Shown here one piece after another: positions 51,315 through 59,425 of a stretch of 64,000 nucleotides of DNA. The DNA is taken from positions 482,001-546,000 of the forward strand of contig JAWKLD010000001.1 of NCBI GenBank assembly GCA_041392855.1, read 5' to 3'. The DNA is from Flavipsychrobacter sp. (GTDB taxonomy: Bacteria; Bacteroidota; Bacteroidia; Chitinophagales; Chitinophagaceae). The position numbers were made by a program, and so were the translations under genes. The notes beneath the pieces were generated by a model. That model worked only from the letters and a program-made list of their open reading frames with translations. It was not told where the DNA came from and made no database searches. Position 1 is the stretch's first letter. Every line of letters starts with the position of its first letter.

Positions 51315-52214
51315 ATGATTGGTGAGGAGTCGATAAAAGCCAAATGGCACGAAGTAGCCTTGACCCGCTTCAAGGACTATAACATGCTGCTGAAGCCCAA
51401 CTTGAGCTTCATGGTCGTATTTACCAGTGTTATCGGTTACCTCTTAGCTCCCGGTATTGCTTTCAATTTGAGTAGCGTGGTAGCCTTGTTCATAGGCGGT
51501 ATTATGGTAACGGGTGGTGCTAACACCATCAACCAGATACTGGAGCGTGAGGGAGATGCCCTTATGGAGCGTACCAAGAACAGACCTATTCCTAACGGTC
51601 GTATCAGTGTTACAGAAGCGTGGGTGCTGGCAGCCTTAGCAGGTTTTGGTGGTGCTATACTACTAGGCTACTACTTCAACCCGCTGGCAGGTATCTTAAG
51701 TTTTATCTCATTATTATTATATGGTTTTGCCTACACACCTATGAAGCGTGTGCATCCTATTGCCGTGCTTATAGGGGCTATACCGGGTGCGCTACCGCCA
51801 CTATTGGGCTGGGTAGCTGCTACAGGTAGTATAGGTATAGGTGGCATGACCCTTTTCCTGATACAATTCTTCTGGCAGTTTCCGCACTACTGGGCTATTG
51901 GCTGGGTAGGGTACGACGAGTACAAGAAGGCAGGTATCAGCATGCTACCATCTCAGGAGCGTAGCTCTAAGTTTACCGCTATACAATGCATGTTCTACAG
52001 CATAGTATTGATACCTATTGCAATATTCCCTAAGCTACTGGGCATGACGGGCAATATAGGCATGTGGATAGGCATAGCCTGCGGTATTATGTATTTTTTG
52101 GCTACAGTAGTATTTTACAAGAACAACGATCATAAGTCGGCACGCAGGGTAATGTTTGCTTCATTCTTTTACCTGCCGGTGATGCTGTTGGCTATGTATA
52201 TTGATAAGCTATAA
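51315..52214 (+). CDS. ctaB: Heme O synthase (protoheme IX farnesyltransferase)
   Basis: The 299-residue membrane prenyltransferase starts at ATG 51315 (an earlier TTG is in frame). It attaches farnesyl to heme B to make heme O for terminal oxidases. The UbiA-type aspartate-rich site is NQILEREGDALMERTKNRP, where the first Asp of the usual NDxxD is Glu. Later it has YTPMKRVHPIAV, and the WQFPHYWAIGWV motif. About nine membrane helices. It leads the cox cluster, with the oxidase genes immediately behind. Confidence 0.93.
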   Translation: MIGEESIKAKWHEVALTRFKDYNMLLKPNLSFMVVFTSVIGYLLAPGIAFNLSSVVALFIGGIMVTGGANTINQILEREGDALMERTKNRPIPNGRISVTEAWVLAALAGFGGAILLGYYFNPLAGILSFISLLLYGFAYTPMKRVHPIAVLIGAIPGALPPLLGWVAATGSIGIGGMTLFLIQFFWQFPHYWAIGWVGYDEYKKAGISMLPSQERSSKFTAIQCMFYSIVLIPIAIFPKLLGMTGNIGMWIGIACGIMYFLATVVFYKNNDHKSARRVMFASFFYLPVMLLAMYIDKL

Positions 52215-52226
52215 TTTTTGATAAGG

Positions 52227-52799
52227 ATGGACACGGCAATGGAAGGTTCAGCACAAAAAAAGAAGATACATCCACACAAGTTTAATATGTGGATAGCCAT
52301 AGCAAGTATCATAATGATGTTTGCCGGCTTAACGAGTGGCTACATTGTACGCCAGGCGCAGGGCAACTGGGTTTATTTTGAGCTGCCGCAGGTGTTTTGG
52401 GTGTCTACCGTAGTTATTTTTGTAAGTAGTATCACTATGGTGCTGGGTATCAGAGCCTTCAAACAGCGCCAGATGACTCGCTATAGAGCGTTGATAACCA
52501 TTACTTTATTGCTGGGTATTGCCTTTACCATACTACAGTTTGTAGGTTTTGGTCAGCTATATGCCAATAATATACGTGTAGATGGCAACCCTAGCGAATC
52601 GTTCCTGTTCATCATAGCAGGGCTGCATTTATTACACATTGTAGGTGGTATAATTGCACTTTTAATTGTATTTTTCCGAGCCTTTAAGAAGAATTTAAAG
52701 ATATACAATGCAACTGGTCTGGAGATCGTCGGTACCTATTGGCACTTCGTAGATGTATTGTGGATATATTTATTTGTATTCTTTCTGGTAAATCAGTGA
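52227..52799 (+). CDS. Cytochrome c oxidase subunit III-like protein (first copy)
   Basis: Starting at ATG 52227 gives 190 residues with five membrane helices. It shows the subunit III landmarks IVRQAQGNWVYFELPQVFW, FIIAGLHLLHIVGGIIAL and TYWHFVDVLWIYLF. It follows ctaB by 12 bp and is followed by a second, longer subunit III gene. Two paralogous subunit III genes in tandem are typical of the Bacteroidota layout. It likely stabilises the oxidase and proton pathway. Confidence 0.88.
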   Translation: MDTAMEGSAQKKKIHPHKFNMWIAIASIIMMFAGLTSGYIVRQAQGNWVYFELPQVFWVSTVVIFVSSITMVLGIRAFKQRQMTRYRALITITLLLGIAFTILQFVGFGQLYANNIRVDGNPSESFLFIIAGLHLLHIVGGIIALLIVFFRAFKKNLKIYNATGLEIVGTYWHFVDVLWIYLFVFFLVNQ

Positions 52800-52868
52800 T
52801 TTTTTTTATTGATTTGTACCCAAATTCGCAACTAGACTATATATAAAACTTATACATTCAACTAATCT

Positions 52869-53615
52869 ATGTCACACGCAGCAGCGACAACAACAGAGAC
52901 TAAACCTTGGGGTGGCGGACGTTCACCGTTCAATGTCAGTTATGGTAAAATGATGATGTGGTTCTTCCTATTGTCAGATGCCCTTACTTTCGGTGCCTTC
53001 CTTATTTCTTATGGTACTACGCGTTTCTTTAGCGCCGTATGGCCTGACCCGAACCACGTATTCCATGCGTTCCCGTTCATGGGGCATACGAATCTGCCGT
53101 TGGTATTCGTGAGTTTGATGACCTTTATCCTTATCGCCAGCTCGGTGACGATGGTAATGGCAGTACACTGTGGTCATAACAACGACCGTCAAGGTGTTAT
53201 CAAATGGTTGATATGGACTATCATTGGTGGTATCGCTTTCTTGAGCTGTCAGGCTTGGGAGTGGACTCACTTGAACCACTTAGGTGCATGGTGGGGTGCT
53301 TTCACTGATGCTGATATGCCGATCACTGAGATCCACAAATATTTCAATATGGAAAGCGCTGATGTAGTATCTGCATTGCCGGAGCACGGTATGCAAGCTA
53401 CGCACGACTTCTACAACTACTTCTTTACCATTACAGGTTTCCACGGTGCGCACGTTACCAGTGGTGTGGTATTCCTTATCTTGGTATTGATCAATACGGT
53501 AAACGGTACTTACGAGAACAGAGGCCACTACGAGATGGTGGAGAAGATAGGTTTGTACTGGCACTTTGTAGACTTGGTATGGGTATTCGTATTCACTTGT
53601 TTCTACCTACTATAA
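52869..53615 (+). CDS. coxC: Cytochrome c oxidase subunit III
   Basis: The 248-residue protein has seven membrane helices; motifs include KMMMWFFLLSDALTFGAFL, SSVTMVMAVHCGH, TITGFHGAHVTSGVVFL and LYWHFVDLVWVFVF. It is a core subunit of the heme-copper oxidase that reduces oxygen at the inner membrane. The first copy upstream is shorter. Subunits I and II are not in the window. Confidence 0.93.
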   Translation: MSHAAATTTETKPWGGGRSPFNVSYGKMMMWFFLLSDALTFGAFLISYGTTRFFSAVWPDPNHVFHAFPFMGHTNLPLVFVSLMTFILIASSVTMVMAVHCGHNNDRQGVIKWLIWTIIGGIAFLSCQAWEWTHLNHLGAWWGAFTDADMPITEIHKYFNMESADVVSALPEHGMQATHDFYNYFFTITGFHGAHVTSGVVFLILVLINTVNGTYENRGHYEMVEKIGLYWHFVDLVWVFVFTCFYLL

Positions 53616-53660
53616 TCGTATTAAAACATAAACACTCACACAACTTTAATATAATAGACA

Positions 53661-54101
53661 ATGTCTCATAATAATCATAACGACGATATACAATCATTAT
53701 ACGAGGGCGACCAGTCGAAGCTATACTCTGGTATCATGGGTCACCATGAGGAGATGCAATCGCCTGCCGCAAAAGCACAAAGAAAGAAGATCGTTAAAGT
53801 ATTGGTGCTTCTTTCTATTGTAACTATTGTAGAGGTTGGTTTTGGTTTGTTCTTTAGCTACACTATGAATAGAACATTACTGAACACTATCTTCTTGGTA
53901 CTTACCCTAGTGAAAGCTGGTTACATCGTTTCTATCTTCATGCACTTGGGCGACGAGGTTAAATCTTTCAAGATGTCGGTATTGATACCACTATTCTTAT
54001 TCGTGTGGTTCATTATAGCCTTCTTGGCCGATGGTGCTTTCTGGTTGAAGATGAATAGTAACTCTCCTGTAAGGAACACAATAGAGCAAGTAGCGCCGTA
54101 G
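53661..54101 (+). CDS. Cytochrome c oxidase subunit IV
   Basis: The 146-residue protein has a charged N-terminal stretch and three membrane helices (about 45-65, 75-95 and 110-130), with TIVEVGFGLFFSY and FMHLGDEVKSFK, matching the bacterial caa3-type subunit IV family. It packs beside subunit III. The gene is within the cox run, 45 bp after coxC. Confidence 0.88.
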   Translation: MSHNNHNDDIQSLYEGDQSKLYSGIMGHHEEMQSPAAKAQRKKIVKVLVLLSIVTIVEVGFGLFFSYTMNRTLLNTIFLVLTLVKAGYIVSIFMHLGDEVKSFKMSVLIPLFLFVWFIIAFLADGAFWLKMNSNSPVRNTIEQVAP

Positions 54102-54114
54102 TGAGAGCATAACA

Positions 54115-54822
54115 ATGAGTAAAAAAACTAGATTAATAGGAGCTTTAGCGGTGTCAATTTTGATACCGCTAACTTGTTTTATAGTGATAAGCCAACTGTC
54201 TAAAGGCAAGCTACACCTGCCTAAATACTATGTGGTAGACCATGTAGTTACTAGCCCAGAAGGCACTAACGATACTGTATACCACCAAGTGGCAGAGGCT
54301 ACCTTTACCAACCAGTTTGGCGAGGAGGTATCACTCAACAAAGACCTGAAGGGTAAGATATTGGTCATCGATTTTATCTTCACTACCTGCCCTACGGTAT
54401 GCCCGCAGCTCACCAACAATATGGAGGTGATACAGCATGCCTTTAGAAAAGACCCTAAGCGTAAGAGCAGATTAGATACTGCCATACATTTTATTTCCAT
54501 CACGGTAGACCCCGAGCGCGATAGCTTTCCTGTGATGCGCAAATATGCCGACGACCATAATGTGAACCGTAAGAACTGGTGGTTCCTAACAGGTAGCAGA
54601 GCAGATATCTATAACTATGCCAGAAAAGAACTACGTGTAAATGTAGGCAAGGGCGGAGAAGGAGTAGACGACTTTTTGCACACGCAGAAAATTGTGGTGC
54701 TGGATACCATGCGTTATATTCGCGGCTACTACGATGGGCTGGACACGGCAGATATGATACGCTGTACCGACGACATCGTGATACTAACCAAACAGAAATA
54801 CAGAAAGAAAGAAAACGACTAG
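54115..54822 (+). CDS. SCO1/SenC family copper chaperone
   Basis: The 235-residue protein has an N-terminal membrane anchor (8-26) and a thioredoxin-like domain with the copper-binding C92-x3-C96 in FIFTTCPTVCPQLT and H189 in VDDFLHTQKIVVLD. SCO proteins deliver copper to subunit II CuA and maintain its thiols. All three copper ligands are present. The location among cox genes supports the assignment. Confidence 0.94.
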   Translation: MSKKTRLIGALAVSILIPLTCFIVISQLSKGKLHLPKYYVVDHVVTSPEGTNDTVYHQVAEATFTNQFGEEVSLNKDLKGKILVIDFIFTTCPTVCPQLTNNMEVIQHAFRKDPKRKSRLDTAIHFISITVDPERDSFPVMRKYADDHNVNRKNWWFLTGSRADIYNYARKELRVNVGKGGEGVDDFLHTQKIVVLDTMRYIRGYYDGLDTADMIRCTDDIVILTKQKYRKKEND

Positions 54823-54825
54823 GTT

Positions 54826-55368
54826 ATGTTGAAACCAATGTTTGAGAAGAACGATAAGAAAGCAAAAGGACTGATCTATGTGGTCTCTTTTGTAGTGTTT
54901 ATAGCTGTGGCTATACTATCTAAAGTGAAGCTTGAGGTAGACTTGGGTTTTGATGTGCATGTATTTGCGACCATCAATGCCGTTATCAATTCTTTGGTAT
55001 CTGTACTATTGGTACTGGCACTAGTTGCAGTAAAGCAGAAGAAGTATCAACAACACAAAAACTTTATGATGGGTGCTATAGTGCTTTCCGTATTGTTTTT
55101 GGTCTCCTACATTGCGCACCACCTGCTAGCGGGCGATACCTCGTTTGGGGGTGAAGGCACTATCCGTTATGTGTATTTCTTTATCCTAATTACGCATATA
55201 TTCCTAGCAGCTATCATCCTGCCGTTTATCCTATTCACCGCCTACAGGGCGCTTACGGGTGAGTACGACAGGCACAAGAAGCTGGCACGCTATACATGGC
55301 CACTATGGTTCTACGTGAGTGTAACGGGTGTGGTGGTGTATTTGATGATATCTCCTTACTACGTTTAG
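54826..55368 (+). CDS. DUF420 membrane protein (CtaM-type oxidase assembly)
   Basis: The 180-residue protein has four to five membrane helices with histidines in their helices: HKNFMMGAIVLSVLFLVSYIAHH and ITHIFLAAIILPFIL, then YDRHKKLARYTWPLWFYVSVTG. Family members (YozB/CtaM) are needed for aa3/caa3 oxidase activity in Firmicutes. It is 3 bp after the SCO gene, so it belongs to the assembly cluster. Confidence 0.9.
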   Translation: MLKPMFEKNDKKAKGLIYVVSFVVFIAVAILSKVKLEVDLGFDVHVFATINAVINSLVSVLLVLALVAVKQKKYQQHKNFMMGAIVLSVLFLVSYIAHHLLAGDTSFGGEGTIRYVYFFILITHIFLAAIILPFILFTAYRALTGEYDRHKKLARYTWPLWFYVSVTGVVVYLMISPYYV

Positions 55369-55392
55369 TGGATAATCTTTAACTTTGCATCA

Positions 55393-55608
55393 ATGAAAAA
55401 GGCATTACTCATAGTATCATTTCTACTGGTTACAGGCGCACCTGCTGCCGTAGCGCAAGGCTGCTCTATGTGTACCCTTACTGCTGATAACCTCGATGAT
55501 AAAAGCGCTAAAGGGCTGAACGGAGGTATTATCTACCTAGCCTGCCTGCCACTAGCCATATTGGGTACTATTAGTTTTATGTGGTGGAAGCATAATAAAG
55601 CTGCTTAA
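55393..55608 (+). CDS. Small CxxC membrane protein of the cox cluster
   Basis: The 71-residue protein has a signal peptide (1-21, ending VAQ), a CSMC motif (CxxC, near 24-27), a soluble linker, and one membrane helix (~48-66) with a basic tail. The mature N terminus with CxxC suggests copper or redox handling during oxidase assembly. Location at the end of the cox cluster supports this role; no experiment is known to me. Confidence 0.8.
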   Translation: MKKALLIVSFLLVTGAPAAVAQGCSMCTLTADNLDDKSAKGLNGGIIYLACLPLAILGTISFMWWKHNKAA

Positions 55609-55684
55609 AACTTCCTCATTTTATCTATCCATTAGGTCTATCTTTTTGTAAAAAGTCGTATTTTATGGTTCTAAACCATTAAAT

Positions 55685-56134
55685 ATGAAATTCAGATCAT
55701 TGCTTCAAGCTACACTTATTGCAGCATTTGCTATTTGTTACAGTGCCCCTGCTTTTGCGGGAGATGACCCGATAGAAGGCGTATGGTATAGTGAAGACAG
55801 CTCTGCCAAGATAAAGATATACCTGGCAAAGAATCAGAAGTTCTATGGTAAGATCATTTGGTTGAAGAACCCCAATGAAGAAGATGGTACACCTAAGGTG
55901 GATGATAAGAACCCTGATAAGTCGAAACGTTCAGAGCCTATCTTGAATATGCTTATCCTAAAAAGTTTTGAAAAAGACGGAGATAAGGAATATGAGGACG
56001 GCACTATCTATGACCCTAAGAGTGGCAAGACCTATTCTTGTACCATTACACACAAGGGCAACTCTTTAAAAGTGCGCGGGTATATCGGTATTTCCTTAAT
56101 TGGTAGAACGGCTATTTGGACAAAGGCAGACTAG
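55685..56134 (+). CDS. Exported DUF2147-family protein
   Basis: The 149-residue protein has a signal peptide (1-25, ending AFA) and a DUF2147 domain: IEGVWYSEDSSAKIKIYL, FYGKIIWLKNPNEEDGTP and LKVRGYIGISLIGRTAIW. This small beta-barrel family is common in Bacteroidota and Proteobacteria with unknown function. Its stop shares CTAG with the convergent CAP-domain gene's stop, a 4-bp overlap. Confidence 0.9.
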   Translation: MKFRSLLQATLIAAFAICYSAPAFAGDDPIEGVWYSEDSSAKIKIYLAKNQKFYGKIIWLKNPNEEDGTPKVDDKNPDKSKRSEPILNMLILKSFEKDGDKEYEDGTIYDPKSGKTYSCTITHKGNSLKVRGYIGISLIGRTAIWTKAD

Positions 56135-56616
56135 GGGTTTAGCTTAGTGGCAAATACTTGAGTCCAGTACGCGCCGCTTCCTCCCATGCCTACTTCTTTA
56201 AAGTTGGGGTTCATGATGTTTTTGCAATGTCCCTTGCTGCCCAGCCATCCTTTTATCAAGGCTTCATCGTTGGGGTAGTCTACTGCCGCGTTTTCCCCGT
56301 AGGTGCTCCATTGGTAGCCCGTGGCAGTAATGCGGTCTCCGGGGTCAGAGTTGTTAGCACCTGTATGGGTGAGTGTTTTATGTTGCTCCATATAGTTGCT
56401 CTGCTTTTGTGCCGCTATGGCTAGGCTATCGTTCCAGCTAAGGATAGTAGTAGGCGGGTAGTAGGTCTCGCCACATTTACAGCCTTTGGTACGTGCATGG
56501 TTCACCATATTCAATAGCTTTTGATGTTGTAGGGTGGTTTTGAAGGCGGAAGGTTCTTCGCTATTGGATAAGAAGTTGGTGGCAAACAGGGCGCCGATCA
56601 AAATGTTTTTATACAT
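56131..56616 (-). CDS. Exported CAP/SCP-domain protein
   Basis: The 161-residue protein has a possible signal sequence (1-17) and a CAP domain with HARTKGCKCGETYYPP, LSWNDSLAIAAQKQSNYM, YGENAAVDYP and WLGSKGHCKNIMNPNFKEVGMG, covering the four CAP signature motifs with the conserved H/E pair. CAP proteins act in envelope or secreted roles, mostly unknown. The extra cysteines near 47-49 are unusual. It is convergent with the DUF2147 gene. Confidence 0.87.
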   Translation of the reverse strand: MYKNILIGALFATNFLSNSEEPSAFKTTLQHQKLLNMVNHARTKGCKCGETYYPPTTILSWNDSLAIAAQKQSNYMEQHKTLTHTGANNSDPGDRITATGYQWSTYGENAAVDYPNDEALIKGWLGSKGHCKNIMNPNFKEVGMGGSGAYWTQVFATKLNP

Positions 56617-56682
56617 GCTGGGCTTTTAGTAATAACTCCATAAATTTAGATGAAAAAAGATTTATAAGAACGTTAAAAAACT

Positions 56683-57369
56683 ATGGCTGAAGAAAGAATA
56701 ATAAACGGCTTCCCGTTTGAAGTATATACCAAAGACAGTTTTGAAAAAGATGAAATGACGGCTCGAGCTCATGAGTTTCATGAGTGGATGGAGAAGAGAA
56801 GAACCGTGCGCGACTTTTCTGATAAAGAAGTGCCTCAAGAGGTCATAGAGCAAATAATACTTTCTGCATCTACCGCGCCATCGGGTGCGCATAAACAACC
56901 ATGGACCTTCTGTGCCATCAGTAGTGCCGAGATGAAAGCCGAGATAAGGAAGGCGGCTGAAAAAGAAGAGTATGAAAGCTATAACAACCGCATGCCTCAA
57001 GAGTGGCTGGATGATCTATTGCCTTTACAAACCGACTGGAACAAAGAGTTTTTAGAAATAGCCCCTTGGCTCATAGTGGTCTGCAAGCGCATCTACGAGT
57101 TTGGCGATGAGGGTAAGAAGAAGAACAACTATTATGTGCAGGAGAGTGTGGGACTGGCAAGTGGTTTTCTGCTCGCTGCTATTCACAATGCAGGCTTGGT
57201 GGCGCTAACGCACACACCTAGCCCTATGAACTTCTTAACCAAACTTCTAGGTCGCCCTGAGAATGAGAAGCCTTTCTTGCTAATACCCGTTGGCTATCCT
57301 GCCGAGGAGTGTGTAGTACCTAAGCTAGAGCGTAAGCCTTTGGAAGACGTAGTGGTGTTTTATACATAA
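56683..57369 (+). CDS. Nitroreductase-family protein resembling iodotyrosine deiodinase
   Basis: The 228-residue FMN protein matches the iodotyrosine deiodinase branch of nitroreductases over its length: EWMEKRRTVRDFSDKEVPQEVI, TAPSGAHKQPWTFC, and IPVGYPAEECVVPKLERKPL. The lid residues that hold the halotyrosine zwitterion are conserved as E96, Y100 and K121. Family enzymes dehalogenate mono- and di-halotyrosines using FMN and reductant. The function here is an inference from these residues, since bacterial members are little studied. Overlaps the next gene by 10 bp. Confidence 0.87.
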   Translation: MAEERIINGFPFEVYTKDSFEKDEMTARAHEFHEWMEKRRTVRDFSDKEVPQEVIEQIILSASTAPSGAHKQPWTFCAISSAEMKAEIRKAAEKEEYESYNNRMPQEWLDDLLPLQTDWNKEFLEIAPWLIVVCKRIYEFGDEGKKKNNYYVQESVGLASGFLLAAIHNAGLVALTHTPSPMNFLTKLLGRPENEKPFLLIPVGYPAEECVVPKLERKPLEDVVVFYT

Positions 57370-57881
57370 CTGGGGTATTTGTCCAGCACCCATTTGTGCA
57401 TATTGGGAAAATGATTGTCTGAAGCTGTTTGCTTAGGCTTGGACTGCTCGGTCATGCCCAGCCAGTTCAGAATGCTTATGCCCATTCCGCCACCATTGCT
57501 AAAAGCCGCAATGAGTGCTTCCGAGTCGCCTTTGTACCCCTCCTCATGAAATACTACATCGGGAGGTAGGTTCAGGTGTTTCAATGCTGCCCAAGACCAG
57601 GCTATGGCTGCCATTTCTGCTCCGCCATCGTCCAGCTTGCTGCCCGATACGTTTTCCGATTCAAAGACATTGCTCCTGTCCTCACTGCTTAGTATGCTAA
57701 TATGCCCTGCCTCGTGCAGTAGGTCTCCGGGCGATAGTAACTGTTGCTCATCATAATATATAACCCCTTTCCTAATGCTGATGCCCGGCAAAAAGGTTTC
57801 AGTAGTAATGGTTTCGGGTTGGCAAGAGATGCCTATTTCGTTCAGGAAATCTACTATTGTGTTCAAGTGGTTGGTGTTCAT
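57360..57881 (-). CDS. HExGH-motif protein of unknown function
   Basis: The 173-residue protein carries HEAGH at 56-60, with a C-terminal acidic EMAAIAWSWAAL helix, resembling a zinc metallopeptidase core, but a third metal ligand was not identified with confidence. Segments like IRKGVIYYDEQQLLSPGDLLHEAGH suggest a small zincin-like domain. No signal peptide. It is the last gene of a three-gene minus-strand unit after two dioxygenases, 11 bp from the upstream gene. The function is open. Confidence 0.7.
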   Translation of the reverse strand: MNTNHLNTIVDFLNEIGISCQPETITTETFLPGISIRKGVIYYDEQQLLSPGDLLHEAGHISILSSEDRSNVFESENVSGSKLDDGGAEMAAIAWSWAALKHLNLPPDVVFHEEGYKGDSEALIAAFSNGGGMGISILNWLGMTEQSKPKQTASDNHFPNMHKWVLDKYPSYV

Positions 57882-57892
57882 TGAGTGTGTTT

Positions 57893-58606
57893 TTATGGTG
57901 TTTGTAATTCTTTTTCTAGTTGTGCTATTAAGGCTCTGCTTGCCTCGTTGTTCATTTGTTTCAGCTGCTCCAGCATAGCTTGTTTATCTGTTCTACTCAT
58001 CTTATTTCTATTCTCCGTGTGCGCTATTTTTTCTAATGTGGTGCTTGAGAAAAGGTTTGTAATCCATTCATTTACAACACAATCTATAACAAGGTGTAGT
58101 CTGTCTGTTTTGCCATTGTTGCTCAAGGTATGCGGTAGGTCAAAGTTCATATACCAGCATTCTCCCTCGTTGATGGTCATCTGTTCGCCCTCCAGCAAGA
58201 AGGATACTTGGTCGTTGGTTTGCAGGGGTATGTGTATCCTTATTTCTCCTTCCTCGTAGCAGAGGTCAAAATCTCTATGTTCTTTTATGGTAGCCTCAGG
58301 TCTTAGGTTCAGTACCCTTATACCTAGTTTTTCGCATTGTAGGGTGTCGATGCATTGCTGCACCTCGGGGCAATGAGCCAAAAGAGCCGTGTCCTCAAAG
58401 CCGCTATTGCTGCCCATAGCTTCTGCGGTGTGCTGGTCGGTAGTGCCGCCTATTGTTCTTAGGGGTAGTGCCGTCCATTCTCCCGTGTAGCCTTGCGAAT
58501 TGTAATGAGGTAGCCAAGTCTCCTTTACGTTATTTATTTCGGCGAGCATAGGTGCCGTATCGAAATGGAAGGGGAGCTTGATGTATTTTATAACGGTATC
58601 GTTCAT
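57893..58606 (-). CDS. Aspartyl/asparaginyl beta-hydroxylase-like Fe(II)/2-oxoglutarate dioxygenase
   Basis: Starting at ATG 58606 (an earlier GTG overlaps the upstream gene) gives 237 residues. The iron-binding facial triad is visible as H110 and D112 in IKEHRDFDL, plus H159 in DLPHTLSN, and R169 binds 2-oxoglutarate in TDRLHLV. This is the Asp_Arg_Hydrox fold used for hydroxylating Asp/Asn or free amino acids such as proline. The substrate is unknown. A helical C-terminal extension (NKMSRTDKQAMLEQLKQM) may bind partners. Second gene of the unit. Confidence 0.85.
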   Translation of the reverse strand: MNDTVIKYIKLPFHFDTAPMLAEINNVKETWLPHYNSQGYTGEWTALPLRTIGGTTDQHTAEAMGSNSGFEDTALLAHCPEVQQCIDTLQCEKLGIRVLNLRPEATIKEHRDFDLCYEEGEIRIHIPLQTNDQVSFLLEGEQMTINEGECWYMNFDLPHTLSNNGKTDRLHLVIDCVVNEWITNLFSSTTLEKIAHTENRNKMSRTDKQAMLEQLKQMNNEASRALIAQLEKELQTP

Positions 58607-58617
58607 GGTGTTTGGTT

Positions 58618-59307
58618 TTATATGTCTGTCCACATTCTCATTAGGTTGCTGTATATCTGCAACAGCATCAGGTTCTCGGGCGATTGTAAGTTCTTATTGC
58701 CAACGCTCTCTTGTACGGTCTTGAGTTGCAAGAGTAGCTCTCTTTGTTCCGTGCTTTTTACCAAAGACTGCATCCAAGTAACGCAAGCCACACGTTCTCC
58801 TTTAGTAACGGGGTTGACACAGTGGAGGCGGGTAGTAGGGTATATAATGGCATCTCCCTTGTTCAGCTTAAATGGGACAAAACCCGTAGGGGTATGTATC
58901 ACCAGCTCGCCACCCTCGTAGCTGTCGGGCGGGCTTAAAAACAGGGTTATGCTCAAGTCTACCCTTATGGTATACTGGTTGGTCATCACGGGGCTATCCG
59001 TATGCATCCCGTATTCCATGCCTACCTTATATCGGCTGATGATAGGGGGTAGTATGTTTTTGGGCATGCAAGCAGCCTGTATGATGGGGTGCTGCGCTAT
59101 GGCTTTGAATATCAGCTCCTGTGCCTTATTGTATTCAGGAGTAGGTTGTCTGGAGCTCTGTAAGTTGTTCTTAGACAGCTTGGCTGCTCCCGAGGCGGTA
59201 TTTTTGCCATCCTCGAAGTTGATCTTTGTGATAAGCTCGTCAATGACTTTTAGCTCGTTGGGCTGTATTAATTGTTGTATCTGAATTACCGAAGAAGGTA
59301 TCTGCAT
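58618..59307 (-). CDS. PKHD-type hydroxylase (YbiX-like Fe(II)/2-oxoglutarate dioxygenase)
   Basis: The 229-residue protein has the prolyl-4-hydroxylase fold: iron ligands H102 and D104 in YGMHTDSPV and H162 in TRLHCVNPV, and 2-oxoglutarate-binding R172 in KGERVACVTW. The YEGGELVIHTP strand is typical of the PKHD family. Substrates of this family are unresolved. It leads a minus-strand unit with a second dioxygenase and the HExGH protein. Confidence 0.93.
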   Translation of the reverse strand: MQIPSSVIQIQQLIQPNELKVIDELITKINFEDGKNTASGAAKLSKNNLQSSRQPTPEYNKAQELIFKAIAQHPIIQAACMPKNILPPIISRYKVGMEYGMHTDSPVMTNQYTIRVDLSITLFLSPPDSYEGGELVIHTPTGFVPFKLNKGDAIIYPTTRLHCVNPVTKGERVACVTWMQSLVKSTEQRELLLQLKTVQESVGNKNLQSPENLMLLQIYSNLMRMWTDI

Positions 59308-59400
59308 GGCGAAATTTTAAGTAACGAAACAAATATAACATTGAGCGGCTTATGTGGGTAAGTTTTTCAGCCTTAAAAACTAAATAAGTCTAAGTTTTTA

Positions 59401-59409
59401 TACATTTGC
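59401..59409 (+). promoter_or_regulatory. -7 element of carA
   Basis: TACATTTGC matches TAnnTTTG, 17 bp before the start codon at 59426. No -33 box was found at the usual spacing. Confidence 0.55.
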
Positions 59410-59425
59410 ACAATTTGTTTTTTTT

